NCBI GenBank assembly: GCA_025869365.1
Contig: JAOZVV010000113.1
Location: 1 to 41,939 of the forward strand
Direction: 5' to 3'
From: Pseudonocardia sp.
Lineage (GTDB): Bacteria; Actinomycetota; Actinomycetes; Mycobacteriales; Pseudonocardiaceae
Length of the DNA stretch: 41,939 nt
Shown here: positions 41,927 to 41,939 of the stretch, one piece after another
Position numbering within the stretch: position 1 is the first letter of the stretch
Layout: every line of letters begins with the position of its first letter
Program-made: the position numbers and the translations under genes
The notes under the pieces: model-generated
What the model was told of the DNA's origin: nothing
The model's database searches: none
What the model saw: only the letters and a program-made list of their open reading frames with translations

Positions 41927-41939
41927 GATGTTCACTAAC

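Overview
The window is very GC-rich, densely packed, non-mobile chromosomal DNA from an actinobacterium. GTG starts, GTGA/ATGA stop-start overlaps and a mycothiol-type enzyme all fit. An IdeR/DtxR-galE pair, an SCO5389-type protein beside a P-loop ATPase, a cobalt-motif nitrile hydratase and a glnA2-esterase-panB block suggest Pseudonocardiaceae, perhaps Pseudonocardia; the genus is inference. I see no tRNA, rRNA, insertion sequence, prophage or CRISPR array.

Layout. 1-5.4 kb: a GlnA2-type glutamine synthetase, a lipoprotein esterase, panB and a glutamate-cysteine-ligase-like enzyme; a near-perfect 33-bp-arm inverted repeat lies between the last two, which converge. 5.5-9.7 kb: nitroreductase, RNB exonuclease, secreted lipase, and a pair of unknown genes (53 aa, then a Cys-rich 240 aa protein). 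9.7-15.1 kb (minus strand): a mycothiol-dependent isomerase coupled to an FAH-fold hydrolase, a class C beta-lactamase-fold esterase, and a lone molybdopterin subunit of the xanthine dehydrogenase family. 15.3-21 kb: class I fumarase, then a lysine acetyltransferase-type GNAT/acyl-CoA-ligase fusion one base after an AcuC deacetylase. 21.2-25.2 kb: sulfurtransferase, ideR, galE, DUF4192 protein.

25.5-32.8 kb is the highlight: two divergent, translationally coupled operons around one palindrome-rich control region. Minus strand: PfkB sugar-acid kinase, IclR regulator, RidA imine deaminase. Plus strand: fold-type III PLP dehydratase, N-acyl-D-amino-acid deacylase, KDPG aldolase, gluconate-type permease. 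Together they can import an N-acylated 2-amino-sugar acid (best candidate N-acetyl-D-glucosaminate, the oxidised end of LPMO-cleaved chitin), deacylate it, deaminate it to 2-keto-3-deoxygluconate, phosphorylate it and split it to pyruvate and glyceraldehyde-3-phosphate.

32.9-41.9 kb: M23 peptidase, GDSL esterase whose start codon sits inside a large inverted repeat, quinone-oxidoreductase-type enzyme, DUF1232 protein, a cobalt-motif nitrile hydratase (alpha then beta, no activator gene seen), a divergent ThDP-dependent enzyme, a PadR regulator with a long Gly/Phe/Arg-rich N-terminus, an SCO5389-family protein and a MinD/CooC-like ATPase whose start is just inside the right edge.
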